Program-made: the position numbers and the translations under genes
Shown here: piece by piece, positions 22,526 to 32,663 of the stretch
Layout of the letters: each line of letters starts with the position of its first letter
How positions within the stretch are numbered: the stretch's first letter is position 1
The notes under the pieces: model-generated
The model's input: the letters and a program-made list of their open reading frames with translations, nothing else
The model's database searches: none
What the model was told of the DNA's origin: nothing
Source: Saccoglossus kowalevskii
Taxonomy: Eukaryota; Hemichordata; Enteropneusta; Harrimaniidae
Assembly (NCBI RefSeq): GCF_000003605.2
Contig: NW_003143300.1
Location: 135,357 to 168,019 of the forward strand
Direction: 5' to 3'
Length of the DNA: 32,663 nucleotides

Positions 22526-22792
22526 TGCGCCAAAGATTGCGATGCTGCAACAATCAATTTCAATACCATAAAAACAGTAATTTTCATCCATGCATTGTCA
22601 AATTCTATATATGACCGATTGATAAGCACTGAATTCAGGAAATTATTTCCACATATCATCACTAAATTCACACCGAGCAATGTGCAGGCACATGTAATTG
22701 TCACTGATTCAAGAAGCAGAGTTCTCCAAGCACCAAACGATGAGCTTGATTCAGGGATAAGTCTTCATGTATCATCACTGATTGCACACTGA
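22526..22792 (+). pseudogene. Possible rhodopsin-family GPCR C-terminal fragment
   Basis: Open on the plus strand, antisense to the SNARE intron. It reads VIFIHALSNSIYDRLISTEF, then RKLFPHI, then a hydrophilic tail ending at a stop at 22790. ALSNS...IYxxLxxxEFRKLF resembles the TM7 to helix-8 junction of rhodopsin-like receptors (LNSxxNPIIYxxxxxEFRKxF) with the NP lost. No other transmembrane segments were found upstream. This is a weak call. Confidence 0.22.
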
Positions 22793-24843
22793 ATGTAGCT
22801 TCAGTAAATCATCACTGATTCAGTGAGTGGAGGAAGAGCCTCTAAATATCACATCAAAATTGTTTTTTCACTGCTTCTTGCAGAGATAATGGCTGACTTT
22901 CACTTTTCAACCATGGGCATGGAATTTCAAAGATCAAATGATATTAATATAATAAAATAAAATGATTGAATTACTGAAGAAGAAATGTACTCCAGGTTCA
23001 AGCTGTCTAGTGAACAGAGGCTATTATGAGATATATTGATTATTTCTGGCATATATTCGATTCATCATTTATTGTACTGATGATTGGACAAACGAATCAC
23101 TATGCGAAGGTTAAGCCATGTCAGTTGAGTGAACAATGGGAGCTCGTCACAGGATGCAGGTAAAGTTTTTGGTTGACAGATTGAGCATAAAACATTCCTT
23201 TTTTTTTGCAATATTTTTACTGATCAGAGTGTTACTATATGCCAGGCACACCACATAATGCAAACCAGGACAAAATGAAGAAGCAAGACAAAACTTTGTA
23301 TGGTCATGGACATGATCAAAGCCATAATTCTGCAAAGCCTTAGAAGGAAATCATGTTTACATGCATTAGTATCATTCACGTTGGAGATCTCGGGATGTGC
23401 CGAAACATGTGTGTGAACAGTTGGTTCTGATGGATGCTCAGAATGAAACTCGCCACATGCCGAGATTTGCTGTCTGAACATTTGACACAAACTGAAATCA
23501 CGCCCTCAATGGTGATTTTAAGAGAACATATACTGATTCAAACACAAAGAATTGAAAATTTCAGCACGTGCTCGGATCCCTTAACATGTGAACAGAGCAA
23601 TTAAGTAAATGTATCAAAGTCGACTCTGATCTCAATCTACCGGGGTACTAACAATTGATATGTAAATACACAGTACATACATGTGTTTATCTATCTATTA
23701 AAAACTCACCTCATGTTTTGTATGCGTTTATACATGTATTGAAATTAAAACAGTTTTCAATCACTCAATACACAAATAAATTATTTTTGATTAGAAATTG
23801 TTGATGTAAAAGATTCAAACAGAAGAAGCAAAAATGTCATTGATTTTTTAATGGTGACATGGTATCCAAAGCAATGGTGCCCAAAAGAAATCACCTCTTG
23901 ATTTGATCATTTTGAATTGTGAAATTACTGCTGCACCATTTTTCAATCAAAGTGGTTTGCAGTAGGTCCTTTTTGTGGAGTAGCTCCCTTTTGTGAACCA
24001 AAAATTAAAATGCAGATTCAATACATTTGTCAATATAATTCAGGATATTTGATTTTATCATATGCACTATAGGTTACAGCTGTTTGTCAAAAAATTCTGC
24101 ACTGTATCAAGTCATTTTTGTGATGGAAAACGCTATCATTTGACATGATAATTCATTAAGCATTTGCAGAAAAATTAAAATGTTTATGTAAAACCTAAGA
24201 TTTCATTTATATATTCTATCCTTTCATATTGTGAGCATTTCAAAAATTTAAATTATTCATCAGCTTAAACATACATTTTAATCAGCTGCCACATCTATGC
24301 ATACATACATGTAGCATTATTCCCCGCTGCATCGCGCATGGTCAGTACAAGTCACATTTTCCACTGCTTTGATTACCTATATCACATACTAGTTGTGACT
24401 TGGTTTCCCTTTTAATTTGCTGTGACTATGTTTGCTTCTCCGGAAGATGGAGTTACTATTCAATAAAGGAAAGCTAAAGATAACCATTATACAAGAAACC
24501 AGTAGAATTATATTAAATCTATAAGGGAATGAGTCATGTGAATGTAGAAGGTCAGCCTAAGTAATAGAACATATTTATGTCTGTTTTAGAAACATACGAC
24601 TTGATGATCAGATGACTACTAATAAAATGCAGACTCTTCCAACAATTCCTCATGGTCAATCAAAACAGAATTGACACTTTTTTGGCCAGTACAAGCCTCT
24701 TTCATCAATACATTTCACAAGCAAGTAAACATAAATTCATTGTTTTCGCAGTAAAGGTGAAATCTCAAACATACAACTGCAGTAGCATAAATGATTGCAA
24801 TTTTAAAATTGTACACATTTTTAATAATATTATTGCAACAAAC

Positions 24844-24984
24844 CTTGTAATATAGCTTGAGTTTCCCATCATTGCATTTCGTTCATCTGATACCCTTGCT
24901 GTTGGTTGACTCGACACCACTTTACCATCTTCAGAAGATTTCCATGTCTTTTTATAGTCATCTCCCTTTTCAAAGTTACCAAAA
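24844..24984 (-). CDS. SNAP25: SNARE gene exon 6: linker between the two SNARE helices
   Basis: A constant 141-nt exon. Acceptor TTAATTTCTTGCAG, donor ACAAG|GTTTGT; it enters in phase 2 and leaves in phase 2. It encodes NFGNFEKGDDYKKTWKSSED, then GKVVSSQPTARVSDERNAMM and GNSSYIT, with the next R codon split to exon 7. Human SNAP-25 has [20 protein letters not shown], then PARVVDEREQM and GGFIRR. The YKKxW, VVxSQP and DER elements mark the family linker, which lets both helices of one protein enter the same bundle and helps target the protein to the plasma membrane. The DERNAMM part begins the approach to the second SNARE helix. No second version was seen. Confidence 0.95.
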
Positions 24985-26229
24985 CTGCAAGAAATTAATA
25001 TATTAGAGAGCAGGTGATTTAGGTTTTTAAATTCCAATTTATTCTGTACGAGCCATTATCACACATCTGAATCAATTATTTAGTGACTGCGGAAATGCAA
25101 TTCTTTTCGATACACATCTGACTGTAATGCTCAAAAAAGGAAATGAAAATCAACCACTTGAACACTGTGAATGAAAATATTATCCCGATCCAATCAATCA
25201 AAAAACAAGATGAAAATGGAAAACATACAACCCATTAAGGGACAATCACAAATCCACCTAGAAGCTCAAAAATCACAATTCTTTTATTTATTGCGGGATG
25301 TAGGGATGGTTGCTGTTTGGACAAAATGTCCATTTCAATTACCAAACTTAAAATCAAGCTTGATCTCAGTGTGAAGACAAATACACCATCATCTCATTCA
25401 AGAACACTAAGGGCTGCATACATGTAGTAGCATTTTAGTCATCAAATGTAGCCCGAGGCTTCTGTAGTTCTGTTAAGAACATCAATTGAGAATAATCAAG
25501 AGTTGCAAATACAATGTTCAATTTTGAACTTTGTAAGTTTAGTTTCAAGGAATGGAAAATGTACATAAGCAAACTTCAGTTTGTTTCGCTTATGTGACAA
25601 ATTGAGACTATCCCTAAAGAGCCTAGAAACAAGATTTTATGCTACTTCGAATAATAGGACAAAGTATTTACTTTGAAAATGCTTCATCATGGAGACGCAA
25701 TTGACAAAATGATATATTGCTTTTATATTCTGTCCAATCCATTAGCTATTTCCCAGCAAATCTGTTGCTATTAGTATAGCTATATGGTAGCCTTCAGCCA
25801 TTATTCGCCTGCCTGAGACAAACAGACAATGTGGCTGCCAAACTAATCTACAGCTGAGTATAATGCACAAGTCACATCCAATCTTTTGCATTGTCTAGCT
25901 TAATGTGCTCATCCTCAGTTCTAAACCTATTTGTGTCTAACTCTACATGTTTTAAACATAAATACAGGATTCAATTATTTATTATTAATAACAACAATCA
26001 GTCTAATATATATAATGTCTAACAAGGTACATGTATTTGTTAAATTCAACACAAATATAAACATTAAATTTGATTTAAAATGTCACTGCTCCAAATAAAT
26101 GCCATTTAATTTAATGCCATCCCTCACATTACTCAGCTGTCAGAAACATGACATACAACTAGCATGTAATATGATATTAATCACAATTATTAATATTTAA
26201 ACACTATAATAGTAACATGTGACACTCAC
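24985..26229 (-). other. SNARE gene intron 5
   Basis: AT-rich sequence between exons 5 and 6. Nothing coding or repetitive was recognised, and in particular no second copy of exon 5. Confidence 0.75.
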
Positions 26230-26347
26230 TTTTTACATGGGCAAACACAGATGCCACAGCACTTTTCAAGACCAGTCAAGTTTTTTTCAGCCTCTCTCAT
26301 GTCTGTGTTGATCTGATCCATACCCTCCTCAATACGATCAAGTTGTT
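26230..26347 (-). CDS. SNAP25: SNARE gene exon 5: end of SNARE helix 1 and cysteine cluster
   Basis: A constant 118-nt exon. Acceptor CTTTAATTTAG, donor AAAAA|GTGAGT; it enters in phase 1 and leaves in phase 2. Together with exon 4 it encodes [20 protein letters not shown], then [19 protein letters not shown]. Human SNAP-25 reads [20 protein letters not shown] and ends KFCGLCVCPCN. The cluster CCGICVCPC has five cysteines, as in human SNAP-23, rather than the four of SNAP-25. These cysteines are the palmitoylation sites that attach the protein to the membrane. In vertebrate SNAP25 this is the exon that is duplicated (5a/5b); here only one copy is visible, while its neighbour exon 4 and the last exon are multiplied. 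Confidence 0.96.
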
Positions 26348-27729
26348 CTAAATTAAAGATGAAAAAGAAAAACAGCCACAAAAACAAAATCAAATTATCG
26401 AACAGATAATGAAAACATCCTAGCTACATGTACATTATGACGACTTTGGGTACTGTTTATATTTTACAGGTGATGGGGGAATTTTAATTAATACATACAA
26501 TTACTTTTTATTAGCATTTATTTCACAAAATCACTATGACAAACAAATGTAACCATCACACACAAGTACTAATTTGAAGACTAAAAACTATATTTACTAT
26601 TTAAAATACTAGTTTAAAGACTATTTTTACTTGACTAAAAAACATGGTTCATCAACTTTTATACTAACAGTACCATTAACAATACACAATTATGTTATGA
26701 TTTTTTTCATATTTTATTGTAATGCACAATAATTATCAATAATGATAACTACTAATCTGTTATCTGTTAACACCAACTATAAACAGAAGAGGACAGGTTT
26801 CATCATTATTGTCCTACTCAGTTATAATAATTGAATGCAGTGCTTTGTTTTGTGCTAGCATGACAAGATGTAGGATTACCCAGAATAGAAGTGTTTTCAT
26901 CTATCAGATACATTATCAAGTACATGCAATGTTGTGTATAACATATATGTTGGATTTTATCTTGATATAATTAGCAGTGTAAATACTTAATAAAATGTGG
27001 AGTAAAGTGACGAGTGTTAGGATATCAAAGATGAACTATGGATATATATATGAGGAATTGTTGGTTATACTGACATCAACAAATTGTATTATAGCACACT
27101 TAGATGCATATAGCACACTCATATTTAGTACTTCAAAATATTGAGAAAAGAATATTCTTTAAAATGAACATGCTGATGTAAAGTGTCATTGTGTCAGCCT
27201 CAATTTGAAAATTCAGTGAACCGTGAACGAGCCATCAGAGGATTCAACTGAAAACGTTTGTCATTCTTTCAAATTAGATTCCAATTAAGGAATGTAAAGA
27301 TGCGTAAAATCTGACAGTATTCAGTGTAACTGATGAAAACATGCAAATACATGCTAACATACAATCCATGATGACATGCAAAACATGGCACTATTTTATC
27401 AAAACAAGAGCTACAGTGTATTTCTCAGTTTGCAAATCAGAACAAGAAAAATCTTCAAATTCATCACAGAAGAATTAGAATCTACTTATAAGGTTTAAAT
27501 GTTAGTAGGAATGCACGTAGACTCAAAACAAGCTCAAACCACTTTTAGTAAGGGGAAACAAATAATGGTCACTCATAATGGGTTTTACAAGTTAATTACA
27601 TTGATCTAGACTAGATGGAGTACGTATACAATATTTTCTATTACAACATGGAAGAGGGAAAAACACATTTCTCATCACTGGGAGACTTTTTATTATGTAC
27701 ACTTAGTGAAAAATACACTAATCTGTCAC

Positions 27730-27778
27730 CTCCTTGTTCATCCAACATTACTAGAGTGTTGATGCCTGCCTCCTTGCT
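27730..27778 (-). CDS. SNAP25: SNARE gene exon 4, version II (SNAP-25-like)
   Basis: A 49-nt alternative exon. Acceptor TTTTCCATCGACCAG, donor GGAG|GTGACA; it enters in phase 0 and leaves in phase 1. It encodes SKEAGINTLVMLDEQG. Human SNAP-25 at the same place reads SKDAGIRTLVMLDEQG, so this version resembles SNAP-25. It spans layers -4 to 0 of the first SNARE helix (zero-layer glutamine in DEQ). It lies 209 nt after version I. Including both versions adds 49 nt, which breaks the frame, as does skipping both; a functional mRNA therefore needs exactly one. Confidence 0.92.
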
Positions 27779-27987
27779 CTGGTCGATGGAAAATCAATGC
27801 AGCAAAACGCAGAAAGAAGATCAAAAGAAGAAGAGAAACACAAGAGAAATTTTAGGAAAATATTTCAAGTATTAGCAAGTATTTACTGCACCAAACTTAA
27901 TCTGAATTTTCAGTTGGACTGTGAAGCTTGAATTCAGATAGTTTGGGCAGTAAATAGTTTTTTTTTATTGTTCATCCTTTGTCTTAC

Positions 27988-28036
27988 CTCCTTGCTCATC
28001 CAACATAACTATAGTCTTGATTCCAAGATCCTGACT
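27988..28036 (-). CDS. SNAP25: SNARE gene exon 4, version I (SNAP-23-like)
   Basis: A 49-nt alternative exon of the same length and phase as version II. Acceptor TTTTTTTTACAATTCAG (strong), donor GGAG|GTAAGA (consensus). It encodes SQDLGIKTIVMLDEQG; human SNAP-23 reads SQDAGIKTITMLDEQ, so this version resembles SNAP-23. Compared with version II it changes K to Q, E to D, A to L, N to K and L to I, leaving the layer residues G, T, L and Q untouched. The differences therefore fall on the outer face of the helix, where accessory proteins bind (inference). Both sets of splice signals are intact, so neither looks like a pseudo-exon. Confidence 0.94.
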
Positions 28037-29670
28037 CTGAATTGTAAAAAAAATTACGATAACAAAAACAACAGCACATGGGTGGGAAAGATAGAGGATA
28101 TAAAAGCTGGGATTATAATAAAAGCAAAAACCATACTGATACATGACGATATCAGATGACATTTATTACGATTTATTTGTAGAGATTAAAGCATGGTTTT
28201 CATGGCAACCCACCCACCTATGTCTGAAAAGTGATGAATTTTATGATCAAAAGAATAGAATTCATGACACCCCCAGCTGCTTCAAACCTCATCAGCCAGG
28301 AGTTGCTAAAGCAAACTACAGCACAGTCTATGCAAGTGCACTGAAGTGTTCAGTAGATGAGACTATTCATATCTAAAATGGCAGTGTGCAGAATTCATTC
28401 TACATGCACTCCACCTGTTAAATCTACATTGATACAATGTATCCAATTATAGCTTGCTTTAAATTCCTATAAAACAAATGACAGTATCAAATGCCAAGCA
28501 TTCAGAATCCTGGAACATGTACACAATTACGTACTTGTGTTGGAATTAAGTGCTTTAATTTAATAGCTGATTCATATTATTATATTGTTAACCCTTGTAA
28601 CACCTGGAATTATGTATGTTAATCATTGTTGCCACAGGTGTGGTGATCAGACACAGTCCTTTAGATGAACTAGAAAAGGAGCTTGGGACTAGATAGATAT
28701 AACACTAATATGTTGAATCACATACCAAATGGTGTGTGGCAACACTCGATGGATTATATTTTTTAAGTGCCCATCAGTATTGGTAATGGTGTGGGCTGAT
28801 CAATCTATGTTTATATCAATATAGCTGGTTATATCAATACATTGATGTGCTTAATATAGACTATGTTACAGTAAGGTCTGTGCACAACTTAACATCTACC
28901 TGGCTTTAAATAATTAAACTGGCTTAGCTTTCTTTCAAAACATTCACATAATTATCTAAATTGTATTGAGTAATCTGCTTATATAGGTCTCATATTATAG
29001 TCAGTAACATAAGTAAACACTACAAAGAATAAGTTGAAATTATTAATTATGAGTTATGCTACGCATTTGTGTTATGAGTCAGGATTCAGCCATTGGAATA
29101 AAGCCAATTTTAAATATTGAGAGATCAACATGTGGTTCATGAGGTAGATATAATTAAACATCACCTGCTATAAGCCTCCACAGGTAGCCAATATGAATAG
29201 GGGATAAAATGGCACCAGCGGGCTATGTATTGAGTGGTGTACAGAAAATATTCCACCATGAATAATTCTTTTGAGTTGTATCTTTCAAAATTGAACACAG
29301 CACAATACATTACATAGATATGGATATAAAAAGTCAGTGCAAAATAAAAGCACTTACCAAATAAAAAATTTATCCATTAATTAATATTTTACAAAATAAA
29401 TTTATTGAAGGAAATTAAGTAAATAATGTAATACAAGAATTGGAAATTAAAACATTTGGTGCAAAAAGATCTACTTATGTGTATATTAATGGCCTCAGAC
29501 TATACATCTTCTTGTGCCCTAATAATGTAGAGAAACCTGCACTAATCCTAAAAATAGCTTACATTGCAACTATCAAGTGAATGGAAAAAGATAAAAGGGA
29601 TAAGAAAAGATAATAAATATGCTTAGTAACAATCTAATAGCATCATATATGAATGAACAAAATATCTGTA

Positions 29671-30931
29671 AACCCCCCCCCCCCAATCTGATTAAAATCT
29701 GATGTAGTGTACAGGCTTTAATTATTTTGGCTAGAAACTTATTTTAATTTTATTTTTTATTATATTTGTTATTAATGCCCTTTTTTTTATTACTTTACTT
29801 ATTTACTTATTTTTTTTATTCTGCCCTACCTATGTATGTAATGAAGAATTAAAAAAAAAAAAACACGAAATCAAAATCAAAGTAAAATAATAATAAAACA
29901 AGTCATTGTCAATGACACGTCCCCATTCCGTTCATATTTGAGTGACATATACATTCAAAGCAGATCATGACCGAAATCTCAGACCACTTTCAGTGGTCTG
30001 ATCCGAAATGCACCTGCATATGTACAACACATTGTATGATGTGTGTGAAGTGTGGTCTTGATCTGTCCAGGCATGTCCGAGATATGGATCAAAAACTAAA
30101 TTCTTTAAAACAAAATGGCTGCCAGTCGGTTATTTTGAACTTGATCTGAAGAAAAATTTGTGTGCATCAAGCTTATATTATGTTTAATATATGCACTAAA
30201 TCTGAACAAAATCCATCCATGCATAACTGAGATCTGGTTCCGGAATTGTGAAAATACGTGATTTTGATGCATTTTCGGCCTTAAAATGGCCATCATTCAG
30301 TTATTGTTAAGCGGATCATGAAACAAATGCACACATCTATTTGTGGCATGATGTACCTTGTGTGTGTGAAGTTTGAACTCGATCAATCCAGGCATGTCTT
30401 GGATACGGATCCAGAACTGAATTCTTTAAAACAAAATGGCCACCAGTCGGCCATTTCAAACCCGATCCCCCCCCCAAAAAATGACGTTCATCAAGGTCCT
30501 ATTATGTTTAATGTATGTACCAAATTTGAACAAAATCCGTCCATGCATAACTGAGATCCGGGTCCGGAATTGTGAAAATGTGCGATTTTGATGCATTTTC
30601 AGCCTTAAAATGGCCGCTATTCGGCTATCGTTAATCGGATCATGAAAAAAATGCATAAGCATATGTCCCATATAATGTGTGATGTATGAGTGAAGTTTGA
30701 ACTTAATCGGTCCATGCATGTGCGAGATACAGGTGATCACGGACGCATAGACGCACGGACGCACACAGGGCAAACCATAAGTCCCCGTTTTCGGACTACG
30801 TCCAAACGGAGACTAATAAAAAGGCATTAATAACAAAAGTAATAAAATATAAAATTAAAATAAGTTTATGGCCAAAATAATTAAAGCCTGTACACTACAT
30901 CAGATTTTAATCAGATTGAACCCCCCCCCCC
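29671..30931. mobile_element. 1.2-kb element with ~97-bp terminal inverted repeats in poly-C
   Basis: The left end (29684-29780) and right end (30822-30918) are reverse complements. The first 48 bp, starting CAATCTGATTAAAATCTGAT, match perfectly, and similarity continues with small differences to TTATTAATGCC. The element is flanked on both sides by AA followed by eleven Cs (29671-29683 and 30919-30931), which would be a 13-bp target duplication. It encodes no transposase, so it is non-autonomous. Its interior is a tandem repeat array of the family at 20548-21749. Confidence 0.8.
29920..30820. repeat. Internal tandem array with terminal hairpin
   Basis: Two to three diverged units with ACAAAATGGCCACCAGTCGG, TCCATGCATAACTGAGATC and GATTTTGATGCATTTTCGGCC. 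On the minus strand both units keep an open frame reading like KMHQN..FSQFR..ISVMHG, which is repeat-derived rather than a gene. The array closes with CGCACGGACGCACA, then the hairpin AGTCCCCGTTTTCGGAC...GTCCAAACGGAGACT, then AATAAAA, matching the end of the array at 20548-21749. Confidence 0.8.
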
Positions 30932-32663
30932 AAAAAATACACAGTAAATTATGTTATATACATGTAGTTCTTTTATTAAGGGTTGGCAAAATTACACCAA
31001 TCTCTGTACAGCAGACTATTTGTATTATTATTATACACATATAATACATTTCAAAAGTAAAATGGCTATTCATTGGCCACTGTGAACCAGATCTGTGAAA
31101 CAAAATACATGTAAAAATAATTTTCTATGCACATACCAAGTTTGACTTAAATCTGAGGTCCTGTTTCACAAATGACCTTTTAACCTCCTAGTTCCTAATT
31201 TGGCAACATATTCAATGAATAAGCGAAACTATTACAGCAATTTTAAAAATTCTGTTCAGATAATAAACCTGAAGAGCTTAATACAATGTTAAAATGATTT
31301 TATCAGTTCAATGTTTTTTTTTTTAATATTTATAGACATAATTGATTATAAATGTCATTACTGGATTGATATAAAGTGTTAAGGTTCAACTATTGACAAG
31401 TATGAAACATTCACCCAGAATCAATTTCTATTTTTTCTTTTTTTTTCTTCAAATATGTGAAATAAATCTGTACATAGGAAATAATTGATAGCATCGCATA
31501 GCACCTGCACCATAGGATGAATGTAATTATTACAAATTTGTTCAATGATGAGATTATTCAACCTTATTGTACAGCCATCATTTGTAAAATCTTATCAATT
31601 GTTTAATTCAGTTTAATCAAGGTAAGAAAAATATAGCCAAAAAGTGAAACAAATTTGCTAATACTGTTGCTAGTTGAAATAACTCACATATAGTGTTTGA
31701 GTAAAAGGTATCATAAATTAACTCAAATTTCATTATATATACATGTATGTAGTAGCTTCAACCACTTCCCCATACTATTTTACAAGGAAATGTTAATAGT
31801 TATAAATTAAGTAATAGCCGCCATTTTGTCCAGTATCATTCTTATAGTAATAATTTCCTTCATATCTTCAAATTATACACATTGTGGTTGAAAGGATACA
31901 TTTACTTTACTTCTCTCAAAAATATAGTTCTGTGCCACACAACTGAATAAATATACCGTTGTCTAAAAAATGTCATAGTATCAGTCATGGACTAGTTGTG
32001 TGACTTTTTTACCAATTCTTTTGAGAATTATGAGTAGGTTTCAAAACAAATTTTTATCACAAAATGACTGACAGAAAGCTATCCTGAAACTTGATAAAAC
32101 TATTTGACACTACATTTGTAACCAGACATATTTCTTTGAAAATTTCTAAAACCTAATGTATAAATATTAAGGTATGACATTTCATAAAGATCAGATCATG
32201 AAAACAAAAGGTGCATATAGAATCTACATGTACAAGTCTGTATGCTCAAAATGTGAATAAAATGTCATCATAAATTTCAAAAAGATTTATTATTACAGCT
32301 AGTGAGCCATCTTCCCTGATCTAATGTTTAAGCTATGCATGAGAAAAATGTACTCTAGAGAGTTGAGAACTACCGAGAGAAAGTTATATGCTCAATTTAT
32401 CAGAAATATTATACGCAAGTTCTCTTGCCGACAATTTACAGTGCTCCATGTTCAGTTCAGATTTAGTGGTCACATTTTTTCTTTTGTCTCCTGTTCAACG
32501 ATCGCTCGTCGGGAAAGAATGAGCCTATCGTCTTCTTTCAAGATATCTTTTTCATATAAACCAAGCTAAATGAGCTGAAATTGGTTGGCAAATTCATTGT
32601 TGGAGTCTATGGATTCTGTGTTTATCGTTTGAGTGCATGTTGCTACATGTATTTATAGATTTT

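Larger units (their letters stand above)
18610..24843 (-). other. SNARE gene intron 6, repeat-rich
   Basis: A 6.2-kb intron. It holds the repeat units at 19090-19300, the duplicated 80-bp segment (19871-19950 and 20950-21029), the tandem array at 20548-21749, the palindrome at 22137-22172 and a possible receptor fragment at 22526-22792. I looked here for extra copies of exon 6 or 7 and saw none. Confidence 0.85.
12709..28036 (-). other. SNAP25: SNAP-25/SNAP-23 family SNARE gene (3' part), gene model
   Basis: The gene encodes a membrane-attached Qbc-SNARE. Such proteins contribute two helices to the four-helix bundle with syntaxin and a VAMP, and drive vesicle fusion at the plasma membrane. 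In transcript order the model is: exon 4 in two versions (28036-27988 or 27778-27730), exon 5 (26347-26230), exon 6 (24984-24844), exon 7 (18609-18465), then one of five last exons starting at 16732, 15134, 14356, 13399 or 12777. Exon numbers follow the vertebrate gene and are approximate. Phases agree at every junction. Exons for the first ~38 residues were not found up to 32663. The single gene mixes features of vertebrate SNAP-25 and SNAP-23, as expected for a lineage that split before that duplication; orthology to one or the other is not claimed. Confidence 0.93.
28037..32663 (-). other. SNARE gene intron 3 and unassigned right edge
   Basis: No exon was recognised. I searched for a minus-strand equivalent of the family's DESLESTRRML segment and did not find it, so the upstream exons are probably beyond 32663. 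The stretch holds the inverted-repeat element at 29671-30931 and a few loose pieces of its internal repeat (near 31060-31160 and 31815). The plus-strand open frame at 32324-32569 matches nothing I know. Confidence 0.65.

Noticed and set aside
22297-22704. The longest open frame in the window, 135 codons on the minus strand
   Set aside because: It lies in a SNARE intron, has no recognisable domain and has hydrophobic stretches of the kind AT-rich DNA produces by chance.
26350-27729. Searched for a duplicated exon 5, as in vertebrate SNAP25 5a/5b
   Set aside because: No second copy of the CCGICVCPC-coding sequence is visible here or in 24985-26229.
30456-30773. 105-codon minus-strand frame (KMHQNRTFSQFRTRISVMHG) similar to the one at 30105-30296
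   Set aside because: The similarity arises because both are units of the same DNA tandem repeat; stops and frame changes occur in the other units.

Overview
This is AT-rich, intron-rich animal DNA from an invertebrate, most likely marine. The host genes are split into small exons with clean GT/AG boundaries. The non-coding DNA is full of degenerate retroelement pieces, inverted-repeat elements and tandem arrays. I cannot name the species: both a lophotrochozoan and an invertebrate deuterostome fit.

Two host genes are recognisable, both on the minus strand. At the left, exons 1 (3959-4088) and 2 (458-627) encode the N-terminal TPR region of serine/threonine protein phosphatase 5 (PPP5C). Its catalytic part lies beyond position 1, and a 42-bp minisatellite occupies the left edge, in intron 2. 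From about 12.7 to 28.0 kb lies a SNAP-25/SNAP-23 family SNARE gene. Its constant exons encode the second part of the first SNARE helix plus the palmitoylated cysteine cluster (26230-26347), the linker (24844-24984) and the N-terminal part of the second SNARE helix (18465-18609). The N-terminal exons (start codon and first part of SNARE helix 1) were not found and probably lie beyond the right edge.

The outstanding feature is exon multiplication in this SNARE gene. The 49-nt exon covering the middle of SNARE helix 1, including the zero-layer glutamine, exists in two intact tandem versions (27988-28036 and 27730-27778). The final exon, which encodes SNARE layers +3 to +8 and the C-terminus, exists in FIVE tandem versions (16667-16732, 15057-15134, 14288-14356, 13334-13399, 12709-12777). 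Each has an AG acceptor, the same phase and its own stop codon. The locus could in principle make 2 x 5 = 10 proteins that differ only in two stretches of the fusion helix bundle.

The space between the two genes (4.1-12.7 kb) holds the 3' end of a non-LTR retrotransposon, a frameshifted DIRS/Gypsy-like reverse transcriptase remnant and a cluster of diverged repeats rich in ATGCAAAT and TAATTA. The SNARE introns hold a second copy of that repeat family, a ~300-bp-unit tandem array with an 80-bp duplicated insertion, and a perfect 36-bp palindrome. To the right of the exon pair is a 1.2-kb element with ~97-bp terminal inverted repeats, apparently inserted in a poly-C tract. No tRNA, rRNA or CRISPR was seen.
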